Part shown: piece after piece, positions 8,754-16,649 of the stretch
Layout: every line of letters starts with the position of its first letter
Numbering within the stretch: the stretch's first letter is position 1
From: SHZI01 sp049290495
Lineage (GTDB): Bacteria > Pseudomonadota > Gammaproteobacteria > Steroidobacterales > GCA-2729495
Direction of reading: 5' to 3'
Assembly (NCBI GenBank): GCA_049290495.1
Contig: JBATNV010000099.1
Location: 36,213 to 100,212, forward strand
Length of the DNA: 64,000 nucleotides
Position numbers and translations under genes: made by a program
Notes under the pieces: model-generated
Database searches by the model: none
Seen by the model: the letters and a program-made list of their open reading frames with translations, nothing else
What the model was told of the DNA's origin: nothing

Positions 8754-9275
8754 TCAGAAGTAAACGACAAACATCCACACTTCATAGACCAGCAGGATGG
8801 CATAGCCGCCGCAGAAGAATTGCAACAGCCGGACCACTGGAAAGATGCCCATGAACTGACGCCGGGCAACCACTGCCAGCAACACAGCGGACAGGCAGGT
8901 ACTGCCAATCTTGACGGCCAGGAAAGTCCTGACGTCGTGTGTGATCAGCGCAAGCATGACTGCATTGACCTCCTGCGCGCCGGCTGCGAGGAGATTCAGC
9001 GTAAACAGCGCGTCGGTACAACTCATCAGCACGACCGCCAGAACCAGGTAGAGAACGCGGGGTTCATGCCAGTCGAGGAAAACACGCTGATGGTCGCCAT
9101 CACGCCGCCCCAGACGACGCCGGGGACGGAAGCTTCCATAGGTGAACGACCATAACGAGTGACTGCGTCGCTCACTCATGCGGCGCTCGACCGAACGCTC
9201 CGGGGAACCCGGCAGCTGACCAGTCAGTCGCCGAAACCAGCGCGTCCAGGCGGAAGTCTGTGGATTGCCAGCCAT
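8754..9275 (-). CDS. DUF5658-like integral membrane protein
   Basis: About 173 residues. A basic, Arg/Ser-rich N-terminal 60 residues is followed by three or four hydrophobic segments (LYLVLAVVLMSCTDALFTL, FLAVKIGSTCLSAVLLAVVA, LLQFFCGGYAILLVYEVWMFVVYF). The pattern of DALFTLNLL...GAQEVNAVML before the next helix matches small membrane proteins grouped as DUF5658, whose function is unknown. The start is uncertain: an ATG at 9275 is used, ATG at 9179 is possible. It lies upstream of sucA on the same strand but 95 bases away, so it is probably a separate unit. Confidence 0.7.
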   Translation of the reverse strand: MAGNPQTSAWTRWFRRLTGQLPGSPERSVERRMSERRSHSLWSFTYGSFRPRRRLGRRDGDHQRVFLDWHEPRVLYLVLAVVLMSCTDALFTLNLLAAGAQEVNAVMLALITHDVRTFLAVKIGSTCLSAVLLAVVARRQFMGIFPVVRLLQFFCGGYAILLVYEVWMFVVYF

Positions 9276-9369
9276 TGCGCGCTCAGTGGATGGCCGGATT
9301 GGATGCCCCACTCACGGGTGCCCTCAAGACCTACAATTCGTAGCAGCCATAGTAGAGACTCAGGCAGTG

Positions 9370-9385
9370 CTGCAGCATGCTGCAG
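9370..9385. promoter_or_regulatory. 16-bp palindrome upstream of the HicB-like gene
   Basis: CTGCAGCATGCTGCAG is a perfect 16-bp palindrome that ends 27 bases before the ATG of the HicB-like gene. HicB antitoxins commonly repress their own promoters through palindromes, so this is a candidate operator. No convincing -35/-10 pair is visible next to it. Confidence 0.35.
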
Positions 9386-9412
9386 TTCGCAGTCCGGAAC
9401 CGGAAATTCACC

Positions 9413-9706
9413 ATGCTGTTCAACATCGCCTTGATGAAAACCACCGACGGGAAGCTACGTGCCATAGCGCCGGATCTGCCCGACTGCGAGCTGCGCGGTG
9501 ATGCCGAGCACGAACTGCTGCCGAGACTGCGACTGCTCGTCGAGGATCAGATCACCTGCCTGCTGATGGCCAACAAGTCGCTGCCCAATCCCCACCCCGC
9601 TACGCCACCACCAGGTCGCATGGATCTCGCTTCGGCACGATGGCTAAGCCTGCACATCAATCTGGCTCATCTCGAGGCACTGGCCCGACACCAGGGTCGT
9701 CGCTGA
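9413..9706 (+). CDS. HicB-like small protein without a HicA partner
   Basis: A 97-residue protein. Its first half (MLFNIALMKTTDGKLRAIAP, then DLPDCELRGDAEHELLPRLRLLVEDQI) follows the partial RNase H fold of the HicB antitoxin family: an N-terminal strand, a turn, DLPxC, and a helix running to a polar end. The C-terminal half has no ribbon-helix-helix or HTH that I recognise. No HicA-like ORF of about 60 residues lies on either side. The start is the ATG at 9413, preceded by GGAAA. It may be an orphan antitoxin fold used for another purpose. Moderate confidence in the fold only. Confidence 0.55.
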   Translation: MLFNIALMKTTDGKLRAIAPDLPDCELRGDAEHELLPRLRLLVEDQITCLLMANKSLPNPHPATPPPGRMDLASARWLSLHINLAHLEALARHQGRR

Positions 9707-9721
9707 GTGCGGATCGGCCGG

Positions 9722-10426
9722 CTACTTCGGGCGGACGGGTGCGTCTGCGGCACCTGACATCGTGATTCCCGGCTGCATTTCTCCGGCAGCCAGCGCCTTC
9801 AGGTAGTTAACCGTCGCGAAATGACAGTAGCTCTGGCCCTGAAGTATTTTTGGCAGAAACGTGGTGAACCAGCTGTCGTAGTCCTGGTACAAGCCAGGCG
9901 AGCTGATGTGTACGGCACCATCCCCGGCACGATAGCTGAGCTGAAACTCTGCGAGGTATGAACTGCCCATCAAATAGGGCTCGTTTTCATCGATGACGAA
10001 AGCGACAGCTTTGGCCGCCGCTTCTGGCTGATTGGCCTGTTGCAGTTCCGCCACGGCCTCTGCGCGCAGCAGCCGTGTGACATCAGGACAGTAGAGCTGC
10101 TTACCCGCAGCCTTCGGGCCATAGGCGGCACGCAGATGTGCCGCTGTCTTCACCTTGCAGGACACCATGACCGGCAGCTTCCCCGCATAGCTCACCACCT
10201 GGAAGATCTCCAGCGGCTCGACCATCGGCTTGGAATGCCTGTAAGCCGGCATATCAGTGAACAGCGTATTTTTTCCAGGCAGATTTGTACTGGCGAGGAG
10301 CTGCTGGGCAACGACGCAAAAAGCCGGTGAGTCGGCGGCCGGCAGTTGTGCTGCGTGGAGCAAACCAGAGGGTGCCGCTGCCAAACCGGCGATGAGCACT
10401 AGCAGGCGGCTCAAGCTTCGCTGCAT
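9722..10426 (-). CDS. Secreted protein of unknown function
   Basis: A 234-residue protein with a clear signal peptide (RSLSRLLVLIAGLAAAPSGLLHAA, cleavage after LHAA). The mature part contains four well-spaced cysteines (FCVVAQQLL, VSCKVKTA, LYCPDVTRL, SYCHFATVN), which suggests disulfides in the periplasm. I do not recognise a family. It begins six bases after the stop of a c-type cytochrome gene on the same strand, so the two are cotranscribed. That pairing suggests a periplasmic redox or electron-transfer setting, but this is inference from context. Confidence 0.75.
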   Translation of the reverse strand: MQRSLSRLLVLIAGLAAAPSGLLHAAQLPAADSPAFCVVAQQLLASTNLPGKNTLFTDMPAYRHSKPMVEPLEIFQVVSYAGKLPVMVSCKVKTAAHLRAAYGPKAAGKQLYCPDVTRLLRAEAVAELQQANQPEAAAKAVAFVIDENEPYLMGSSYLAEFQLSYRAGDGAVHISSPGLYQDYDSWFTTFLPKILQGQSYCHFATVNYLKALAAGEMQPGITMSGAADAPVRPK

Positions 10427-10431
10427 GTTTA

Positions 10432-10878
10432 TTACTGCTGGATCGAGCGCAGATAGCCCACCAGTTTATCGATCAGACTCTGTGCTGCGGCTCGCCCAGG
10501 CTGATCAGGCGGGGACTGCGCTTCGAGTTCATAACCCCATACCGGCATGTCGCGCAGACCATGCGCCGGCAACACCGCCCGGCCATCGACAATTTCACGG
10601 ATCCGCTGCTCGGGAAATTCACCATTCGGCTGTCGCCGGGCGATACGCGTCAGGTCAGGCACCATTACCTTGAGTGTCGTCGCCACAGGCCCGTCGCCAT
10701 AGGCCTGCTTGCCGTGACAACTGGCGCAAAAGCGCTGATAAAGCTGCGGTCCGGTATAGCTCAGCAGCGGCTCAAGTTCAGTGGCATGCAAGGCGGGAAC
10801 CAGACCGAGCAACACGGCAGCAAACAGAATTCGAAGCAAGACGACTCTCCCGGATTCAGGCAAGCGCTGATCTTGCAT
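10432..10878 (-). CDS. Mono-haem c-type cytochrome, periplasmic
   Basis: 148 residues with a hydrophobic export segment (LRILFAAVLLGLVPALHA), one haem-attachment motif CASCHGK, and a distal methionine in LRDMPVWGYE. This is the standard class I cytochrome c arrangement. DGPVATTLKVMVPDLTRI matches the segment between haem site and Met ligand in many diverged respiratory cytochromes. A TTG at 10839, preceded by GGGAGAG, may be the true start instead of the ATG at 10878. It leads a two-gene unit with the secreted protein downstream. The electron partner is unknown. Confidence 0.88.
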   Translation of the reverse strand: MQDQRLPESGRVVLLRILFAAVLLGLVPALHATELEPLLSYTGPQLYQRFCASCHGKQAYGDGPVATTLKVMVPDLTRIARRQPNGEFPEQRIREIVDGRAVLPAHGLRDMPVWGYELEAQSPPDQPGRAAAQSLIDKLVGYLRSIQQ

Positions 10879-10912
10879 TGTGGCAGTAGCGATCGCAACA
10901 CGGGACGATCAG

Positions 10913-11185
10913 CTAGAACTTGTTGAGGATCTTCCTGGCACGGATTTCTTCGAGCTTCTTCACCGTAGCCCGCGTCTTGATGCGCCGGGCCTCGTCCTTA
11001 TCCATGCCGGCTTCTACTGCCTCCTTTGCCGCATCGAGCCGTTGCCGGCTGTGCTGGACCTTCAGTGTCCGCGAGGCAATTGCCCGGTCTACATGCAACA
11101 AGGCCGGTTCTACGGACAAATCTCCGGCAAAAAGCTGTTCTTCAAGCTCACGCTTGCGCGCCTGCAGTTGCTCGAGTGTTGCCAT
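10913..11185 (-). CDS. Small coiled-coil protein, function unknown
   Basis: 90 residues, highly charged and almost entirely helical by composition (TLEQLQARKRELEEQLFAG, then RQRLDAAKEAVEAGMDKDEARRI). It has no signal peptide and no cysteine. The pattern suggests a coiled-coil or DNA/RNA-associated helper, but no family is recognised. It is divergent from darP, with 78 bases between the two start codons. Confidence 0.7.
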   Translation of the reverse strand: MATLEQLQARKRELEEQLFAGDLSVEPALLHVDRAIASRTLKVQHSRQRLDAAKEAVEAGMDKDEARRIKTRATVKKLEEIRARKILNKF

Positions 11186-11263
11186 ATCTTTCCGTCTTCG
11201 CCATAAAGCCGTTATGCGTATGTGGTCGTTTATGATACACGCCGGCCGCAGGATCCCCGCTTC

Positions 11264-11869
11264 ATGTCACGCAAACCCGGCAAGGGCTACTACATCGATG
11301 GCGAGTTCGTACCCCAGGGGAGCGAGCTGGACCGCCAGTTCAGGGCCGAACTCAAGGGCAGCGAAACGGCCAGCCGCACTGATCTCAAGCGCGAAAGCGA
11401 GGAACTGCAGTCGCTTGGCGAGGGGCTCCTCGCGCTGCATGGCGGAGCCCTTGAGCAGTTGCCCCTGACACACGCGCTGCATAACGCCATTCTGGAAGGC
11501 AAACGCATCAATGCCCGTGGCGGCGGCCGCCGCCAGCGGCAGCTCATCGGCAAACTGATGCGTCAGCAGGACGAGGAAACGATCGAAGCCGTCCGCGCGG
11601 CCATCGCACTGCAACACGGCTTGTCAGCCCGGGACAAGTCAGCGCTGCATCTTGCCGAGCACTGGCGCGACCGGCTGATAAGCGATGACGAAGCGCTGGC
11701 CCAATGGCTCGCGGAAAATCCCGGCACGGATGCGCAGCAGCTTCGGGCCCTGATCCGCCAGGCGCGCAAGGATGCGGGTCCGGAGAAACCGGACGGCCTG
11801 TCTCGCCACGGGCGGGCATTTCGTAGCATCTTTCAGCTGGTGCGAGAACATCTCACCACGGCAGCCTAG
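11264..11869 (+). CDS. darP: DarP (YjgA/DUF615), 50S ribosome biogenesis factor
   Basis: The 201-residue product is rich in charged helices with the family features ELQSLGEGLLAL, NAILEGKRINARGGGRRQRQLIGKLMR and the C-terminal RHGRAFRSIFQLVREHL. DarP/YjgA associates with late 50S precursors and supports peptidyl-transferase-centre maturation in E. coli. The start is the ATG giving MSRKPGKGYYIDGEF; the frame is open for 14 codons upstream, but that part crosses the probable promoter. Its stop shares the tetranucleotide CTAG with the stop of the convergent SET-domain gene. Confidence 0.92.
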   Translation: MSRKPGKGYYIDGEFVPQGSELDRQFRAELKGSETASRTDLKRESEELQSLGEGLLALHGGALEQLPLTHALHNAILEGKRINARGGGRRQRQLIGKLMRQQDEETIEAVRAAIALQHGLSARDKSALHLAEHWRDRLISDDEALAQWLAENPGTDAQQLRALIRQARKDAGPEKPDGLSRHGRAFRSIFQLVREHLTTAA

Positions 11870-12327
11870 ATCCAGCCGCGACAGCGCTTTGCGCCACACC
11901 GGCAGGGCAGCTTGCCATCGTGGTGACTCTCGCCATAGTCGACCGTCAGTTCCTCGCCGGCACGAATCTGGCGCAAGGCGTAGAACTCTGCGCGCTCCCG
12001 GGTCAGTCGGGTGAAGGTATTGGGCTCGCAGGAGTGATTGATATAGCGGAAGCCACGCCGGGTAACCGATGCGTCGATGGCCCGGCCTTCCAGCTCGATG
12101 ATGGCCACGATGCGCTTGCCAGCCGCACGGCGCCGTGCCTCGGCAATCGGGATCACCTCACCTTCGAACTCCCCAATCTTGGCGCGCGCCGGAATAAGGG
12201 TACCGGCAAACAGGCCCCGGCCGGTGATCCGGCTGGCTGCGACACGCAGCGCATCGTAGATCGGTGAGGCATAGACCAGCATCTCGCCAGCCACACCGCC
12301 TTTGCTCACCCGGGCGTCAGTTCGCAT
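11866..12327 (-). CDS. SET-domain protein-lysine methyltransferase candidate
   Basis: About 153 residues that are nearly all SET domain: ITGRGLFAG (SAM-binding start), RYINHSCEPNTF (the NHS core and pseudoknot), GEELTVDYGE, and a post-SET CRCGAKRCRGWI with three cysteines that would bind zinc together with the NHSC cysteine. These are the motifs of catalytically competent SET enzymes, so lysine methylation is likely; the substrate is unknown. The start is uncertain: ATG 12327 has GGTGGA before it and overlaps the upstream CDGSH gene by 22 bases; ATG 12282 would begin nearer the domain. The two genes are probably coupled. Confidence 0.88.
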   Translation of the reverse strand: MRTDARVSKGGVAGEMLVYASPIYDALRVAASRITGRGLFAGTLIPARAKIGEFEGEVIPIAEARRRAAGKRIVAIIELEGRAIDASVTRRGFRYINHSCEPNTFTRLTRERAEFYALRQIRAGEELTVDYGESHHDGKLPCRCGAKRCRGWI

Positions 12328-12515
12328 GTTCCACCGTCGGCTGTGAAGCCGATTTTCCGGTGTGTTCCGTCGCATAAGGGTTTATTGGCGGACGCGCCAC
12401 ACCGGCACAAGGCAATCCGGTCCTTGCCAGTCGCCTGGCCGCCATCGCCAGTCCAGGTCCACTCGCCTTTGGTATCGATCAGGAACGGGCCGTTTGCTAC
12501 TACAGTGATCTTCAT
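12306..12515 (-). CDS. CDGSH-type iron-sulfur protein
   Basis: 69 residues with one CDGSH motif, CRCGASANKPLCDGTH, which gives the three Cys and one His ligands of a [2Fe-2S] cluster. The preceding ITVVANGPFLIDTKG is typical of short prokaryotic members. Proteins of this kind are implicated in iron or redox handling, but the role here is unknown. It has no targeting signal, so it is probably cytoplasmic. It is followed by the SET-domain gene with overlapping frames. Confidence 0.9.
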   Translation of the reverse strand: MKITVVANGPFLIDTKGEWTWTGDGGQATGKDRIALCRCGASANKPLCDGTHRKIGFTADGGTCELTPG

Positions 12516-12556
12516 TAACGTTTCCTATTGTGACGATGGCTGATGCTACGGGGTGC

Positions 12557-13129
12557 CTACAGCCGGTTGATCCGCAGCCCCGGTCGTACACCTTCCTTGG
12601 CTTTTTCTACCGCACGCACGAGATTGGCATGCTCATGGCTACCCTGACCGGAGTGCAGGTACAGATCGGCAGCCGCCAGTACCCGGTTGAGCAGATGTTC
12701 GCGCTCTGTATCGGTGGCGAGCGTCAGTCCCTCACGCGACTCGGCGGGCCGACGGGCCGGCGCCGGCAACTGCTGGATCAGCAAACGTATCAAATCAGTC
12801 GAAGTAACAATCCCTGTGACCCGCCCGTTCACATCAACGACAGGCAGGGAATGAAACGCACCTGAGACCAGAATCTCCGCGGCATCCTGCAAGGTTGCAG
12901 TGGCTGGAATCGAAACCGGATCCGGCTGCATCAGTTCGGCAACGGTCGCAGCGGAAGTGTCGATCAGGTCGGTGGCACTCAGCATGCCCACCAGCTGTCC
13001 ATCAGACAGCACCGCCAGATGGTGCAGCGATTTCCTGCTCATGAGCAATCGCGCAAGTTCGGGCGTCGCCATCGGCGCAACAAAGGCCAGAGGCTCGGTC
13101 ATGATTCGGGTTACTGGCTGATCACGCAT
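12557..13129 (-). CDS. CBS-domain-pair protein
   Basis: 190 residues with two tandem CBS domains. The first covers about residues 3-57 (VTRIMTEPL to VGMLSATDLID); the second about 62-117 (VAELMQPDPVSIPATATLQDAAEILV to VTGIVTSTDLIRLL). A charged helical tail of about 70 residues follows. Paired CBS domains bind adenine nucleotides and regulate partner enzymes or channels. No catalytic domain is attached, so it would act on a partner not visible here. It lies 29 bases after the patatin gene on the same strand and may be cotranscribed. Confidence 0.88.
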   Translation of the reverse strand: MRDQPVTRIMTEPLAFVAPMATPELARLLMSRKSLHHLAVLSDGQLVGMLSATDLIDTSAATVAELMQPDPVSIPATATLQDAAEILVSGAFHSLPVVDVNGRVTGIVTSTDLIRLLIQQLPAPARRPAESREGLTLATDTEREHLLNRVLAAADLYLHSGQGSHEHANLVRAVEKAKEGVRPGLRINRL

Positions 13130-13158
13130 GATGGCGGCTCCGAAAATGAAACAGTCTG

Positions 13159-15417
13159 TTACCAGATCGCATCGAGTATGGAACCCTCACGTATCGGTCG
13201 TCCAAAAGCAAACTGAAGCTCCCAGAAACCATTGCTGGTACTGCCCAGCGATACTTGAAACGGCCCGACAGGCGTGCGGCCACTCAGGCTGATTGCGACG
13301 CCAAAAATGGTCCCGTCGTTCACATCATCGATTCGGCCCGCTATGTCACCGGCAGTGAGCCGCAACCCACCGTAAAGCGCCTGCCCGAACAATCGCTGTA
13401 TATCGCCAAGTTTGCGGTAATAACTGGTTCCGGATATCCAGTAACTCGTGCCACGCAGTTGCTGACGCTCGAGCCCCGGAAAGCTGTTGATGCCGCCAAT
13501 CGCGAACAGGTCGTATGACGGCAGTGTGCCGCTTAGTTCACTACCCCCCGCCGCGAAAACGTAAACGGCATCGCCACGAAATGGAACAACTTTCAGTATC
13601 AGTCCTTCGGCCTGCCCGTAGGACTGCTCACCGTCCAGCCAGGAACCGGAGGACTTGAGGCGAGCCGTCAGCAGACTGCCCTGGCTTGGCAAACCGACCA
13701 CGTCGCGCGTATCCCAGGTCGCCTGCAAAATCACATCAGACTCATGGACAGTCGGCTGCGGGGAAAGTTGCGCGCTGTCACCGGTCTCAAGGGTCGCCGC
13801 ATTCCAGCCCTGCTGCAGTCCGATCCGCAACTGCGCGACCGTACCGATATTCAAACCAAAATCGAGCTGCGCAAAAGACTGGCGGAGTGAGAACTCACCG
13901 ATCTTGCTACCGTCATCATAGATATCTTCCAGATTCCGGTCGAACTGGACATAGGGCTCGATAAAAAATCTCTGCCGTACTTCCAGTGGCTGATAGATAC
14001 CGGTGCGCAGCAGCACATCCTGGCCAAACTGTACGACGTTACGCCACTGGCCGCCGTAGGGGTTCAGCCAGGTGCGGGTGTGTTCGCCGAGCAGGGCAAA
14101 GGAAAAATCGCCACCGGCCGTGAAGCCGAGACCCAGGTCGAACTTCAGGAAATCCGGACCCCAGGATTTTTCAGCCACCTTGAACTCAACGGTGGGATAG
14201 ACCGGCTTATCGACCACCGCGTACTCGACTTTCTGGAAATCGCCGAGTGCATAGATACGGCCGGAATCCGTAGCAACGACTTTGGCACTACTTTCCTCGC
14301 CAGCCTGCGTAGCAATGATCTCGGCACGGACATATTCAGGATTAACGCGATCCAGACCCGAGATACGCACTCCGGCCACGCGGATCGGTCGCTCGTAGTC
14401 ACGATTCAGGCTCGCCCGCCAGGCTACATATTCTGCCTCGGGCAACGCATAACGGGCCAGCTCGGCAGACTTCGACAGGGCTGCCGCACGTCCAAGCGGA
14501 ATCGCATCAGGCACCCGCTCGAAGCTAACCGAACCGATATCGCCCATTGGCACCACGATGCTCACGTCGTTGTCCGTCAGCGTTGCCAACTGGGCCCTGC
14601 CATTCGCCTCGATCATCACGTCAAGCGAGCGTGCGGCCATCGCCAGGGATGAATCCAGGTCTTCGGGCCTTGGCGGCGGCGTGGCCAGGGATACGGCAAT
14701 GATCACGTCGCCGCACATCTCCCTGGCGATATCGACCGGGACGTTGCGCATCTGCCCGCCATCTGCCAACACCCGGTCACCGATGACCACCGGCGAAAAC
14801 GCGCCCGGCACCGCCATACTGGCCCGCATTGAAACGGTCAGATCACCACTGCCCAGAACCACCATGTCACCGGCCATCATGTCGGTCGCTACAGCGCGAA
14901 AAGGAATCGGCAAGTTGTCGAAATCATCCACGTAACGCGCACCGCCCACCAGGTTGCGGAGCAACGCCTCGATTTCCTGCGCCTTGATCACGCCACCGGA
15001 GCCCCGGATGCGGCCGCCCTTGATACCGAGATCCAGGTTGTTGGTATAGGTCATACCCTGCAATTTTCGGTTGATGGGCATCTGGTCACGAACACCTGCC
15101 GTCCCGACCGTACGTCGCCAGTCGACCGCCAGTACCCGGCGCTCGATCTCGGCCGGTGGCACACCGGTGGCAAAGGTCGCACCGACCAGTGCGCCCATAC
15201 TGGTACCGGCCACGCAGTCGACCGGGATATGCATCTCGTCGAGCACACGCAGGACGCCGATATGTGCCGCACCCTTGGCCCCGCCACCACCAAGCACGAG
15301 GCCGATTCTCGGCCGCCCAGGAACGTCAGCCGTAACCTCGGCGGCGTGTATCAGCATCACCGGGAGCACCAGGAAGAGGCAAAGAGCTATCAGCTTGGCG
15401 CTTCTGGCACCGGGCAC
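13159..15417 (-). CDS. Patatin-like phospholipase with POTRA and outer-membrane barrel (type Vd secretion, PlpD-like)
   Basis: 752 residues. A signal peptide (LIALCLFLVLPVMLIHA) is followed by a patatin domain with oxyanion loop GGGGAKG, nucleophile GTSMG (Ser73) and catalytic DGG (Asp219). Near residue 345 a POTRA-like segment begins (IRVAGVRISGLDRVNPEYVRAEI). The rest reads as an Omp85-type beta barrel ending in an aromatic residue (SILDAIW). This layout matches PlpD/FplA proteins, in which the barrel places the lipase at the cell surface. The start is a GTG with GGAG upstream. It is divergent from a predicted outer-membrane protein. Confidence 0.93.
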   Translation of the reverse strand: MPGARSAKLIALCLFLVLPVMLIHAAEVTADVPGRPRIGLVLGGGGAKGAAHIGVLRVLDEMHIPVDCVAGTSMGALVGATFATGVPPAEIERRVLAVDWRRTVGTAGVRDQMPINRKLQGMTYTNNLDLGIKGGRIRGSGGVIKAQEIEALLRNLVGGARYVDDFDNLPIPFRAVATDMMAGDMVVLGSGDLTVSMRASMAVPGAFSPVVIGDRVLADGGQMRNVPVDIAREMCGDVIIAVSLATPPPRPEDLDSSLAMAARSLDVMIEANGRAQLATLTDNDVSIVVPMGDIGSVSFERVPDAIPLGRAAALSKSAELARYALPEAEYVAWRASLNRDYERPIRVAGVRISGLDRVNPEYVRAEIIATQAGEESSAKVVATDSGRIYALGDFQKVEYAVVDKPVYPTVEFKVAEKSWGPDFLKFDLGLGFTAGGDFSFALLGEHTRTWLNPYGGQWRNVVQFGQDVLLRTGIYQPLEVRQRFFIEPYVQFDRNLEDIYDDGSKIGEFSLRQSFAQLDFGLNIGTVAQLRIGLQQGWNAATLETGDSAQLSPQPTVHESDVILQATWDTRDVVGLPSQGSLLTARLKSSGSWLDGEQSYGQAEGLILKVVPFRGDAVYVFAAGGSELSGTLPSYDLFAIGGINSFPGLERQQLRGTSYWISGTSYYRKLGDIQRLFGQALYGGLRLTAGDIAGRIDDVNDGTIFGVAISLSGRTPVGPFQVSLGSTSNGFWELQFAFGRPIREGSILDAIW

Positions 15418-15503
15418 AGGGTTCTCCGGAAAAGGTTGGTCGTGTGCCAGTATAGGGTGGAATCCCGGGCATCCGGGTACCTCGTTCTTGTCGAGAACAT
15501 CTC

Positions 15504-16157
15504 ATGACCAACTGCTGTCGCCTCCTTGCCCTCTTACTCCTGTTCGCTGCTCTCAGCGTGCCGGTCCAGGCTGCAGAGCCTGGCGAATACCGCTTCTCGC
15601 TCACCCCGCTACTCGGCTACCGGATGGGCGGCGACTTTGAAAACGATGACACAGGCGCAAAGGTTTCACTCGATGATGCCGCTTCAGTCGGCTTCATCAT
15701 CAATGCACCGGCGGAAGCGATCGGAGACGATTCGTACACCGAGTGGGAGCTCTACTTCAGCCGACAGTCGGCCGGCATCGACAAGGCACCCACCGAGGTT
15801 GATCCCTCGCTGGATGTGGACATCAGCTACCTGCTGCTCGGTGGGACCTATGTCGGTCCAGGGAAACTGGTGCGGCCCTTTCTCGCGGCCGGTATCGGTG
15901 CCGCACACCTGAGCCCGGATGGTTCCGGCTATGGTTCAGACACCGTGTTTGCCTTCGGTATCGGTGGCGGCGCACAGATATTTCCCACCGCGAAAATCGG
16001 CCTGCGCCTCGAAGTACGGGCACTGGGCGCCGTGCTCGACAGCGACAGCGATATCTTCTGCGCCTCCGGGCCGGAGGGCTCAGCCTGTGCGATCAGGGGC
16101 AGTGGCAATCTGTTGTGGCAGTGGGAAGCATTCGCCGGGCTGGTGGCGAGATTCTGA
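15504..16157 (+). CDS. Outer-membrane beta-barrel protein, OmpW/OmpA-like size
   Basis: 217 residues with a signal peptide (RLLALLLLFAALSVPVQAAE) and alternating strand-like segments (YRFSLTPLLGYRMGG, TEWELYFSRQSAG, ISYLLLGGTYV, VRPFLAAGIGAAHL, VFAFGIGGGAQIF, KIGLRLEVRALGAVL). It ends LLWQWEAFAGLVARF, with the terminal Phe expected for BAM-dependent barrels. About eight strands are likely. The specific role is unknown. Two cysteines (FCASGPEGSAC) probably form a disulfide in a surface loop. Confidence 0.8.
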   Translation: MTNCCRLLALLLLFAALSVPVQAAEPGEYRFSLTPLLGYRMGGDFENDDTGAKVSLDDAASVGFIINAPAEAIGDDSYTEWELYFSRQSAGIDKAPTEVDPSLDVDISYLLLGGTYVGPGKLVRPFLAAGIGAAHLSPDGSGYGSDTVFAFGIGGGAQIFPTAKIGLRLEVRALGAVLDSDSDIFCASGPEGSACAIRGSGNLLWQWEAFAGLVARF

Positions 16158-16180
16158 AAGTCGCAGAGCCGGCAATCCGC

Positions 16181-16585
16181 TTAACTATCAGCCCCCAGTT
16201 CCTTCCAGCGGTTGAAAAAATACACGCTGTTGAAGGCCCACAGACCCATGTTCATGCTCAGTGGTATGTGGAAGACCCAGCCCCAGCGTCGCCGCGTAAG
16301 CACGCCATAGCTGGCTATACCGAAAGCAACGGCATAGACCATTACAAATGGCGCCCAGGCTGGATAGAAGCCAATGCGCGTCATGACGACACCGCCGGCG
16401 ATACCGGCAACGGCTGTCATCAGCCCGCTGTAGCCAAGAAAATATCCCCACTTGTAGGACATCGTGCCCGGCGAACGCGCCAAGAGCTGGGCATCCTTCT
16501 TCTGTGAGAAAAACAGACAGATGGCGAGACAGGCCACCGCCACAATAAACGGTACCGCCACACCCGCTACGATCAGATCATCCAC
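16181..16585 (-). CDS. Small four-helix membrane protein, unknown
   Basis: 134 residues with four hydrophobic segments (PFIVAVACLAICLFF, WGYFLGYSGLMTAVAGIAGGVVM, WAPFVMVYAVAFGIASYGVL, WVFHIPLSMNMGLWAFNSVYFF). It lacks charged residues in the membrane that would suggest transport. The start is a GTG with GGAG seven bases upstream. It lies downstream of nhaD on the same strand with a 64-base gap. No family recognised. Confidence 0.7.
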   Translation of the reverse strand: MDDLIVAGVAVPFIVAVACLAICLFFSQKKDAQLLARSPGTMSYKWGYFLGYSGLMTAVAGIAGGVVMTRIGFYPAWAPFVMVYAVAFGIASYGVLTRRRWGWVFHIPLSMNMGLWAFNSVYFFNRWKELGADS

Positions 16586-16649
16586 GCTGTTTCTCCACTA
16601 CAACCGGGCCATCATCAACCCGTCGGCCGGGTTGCCGCCATGACCAGCG

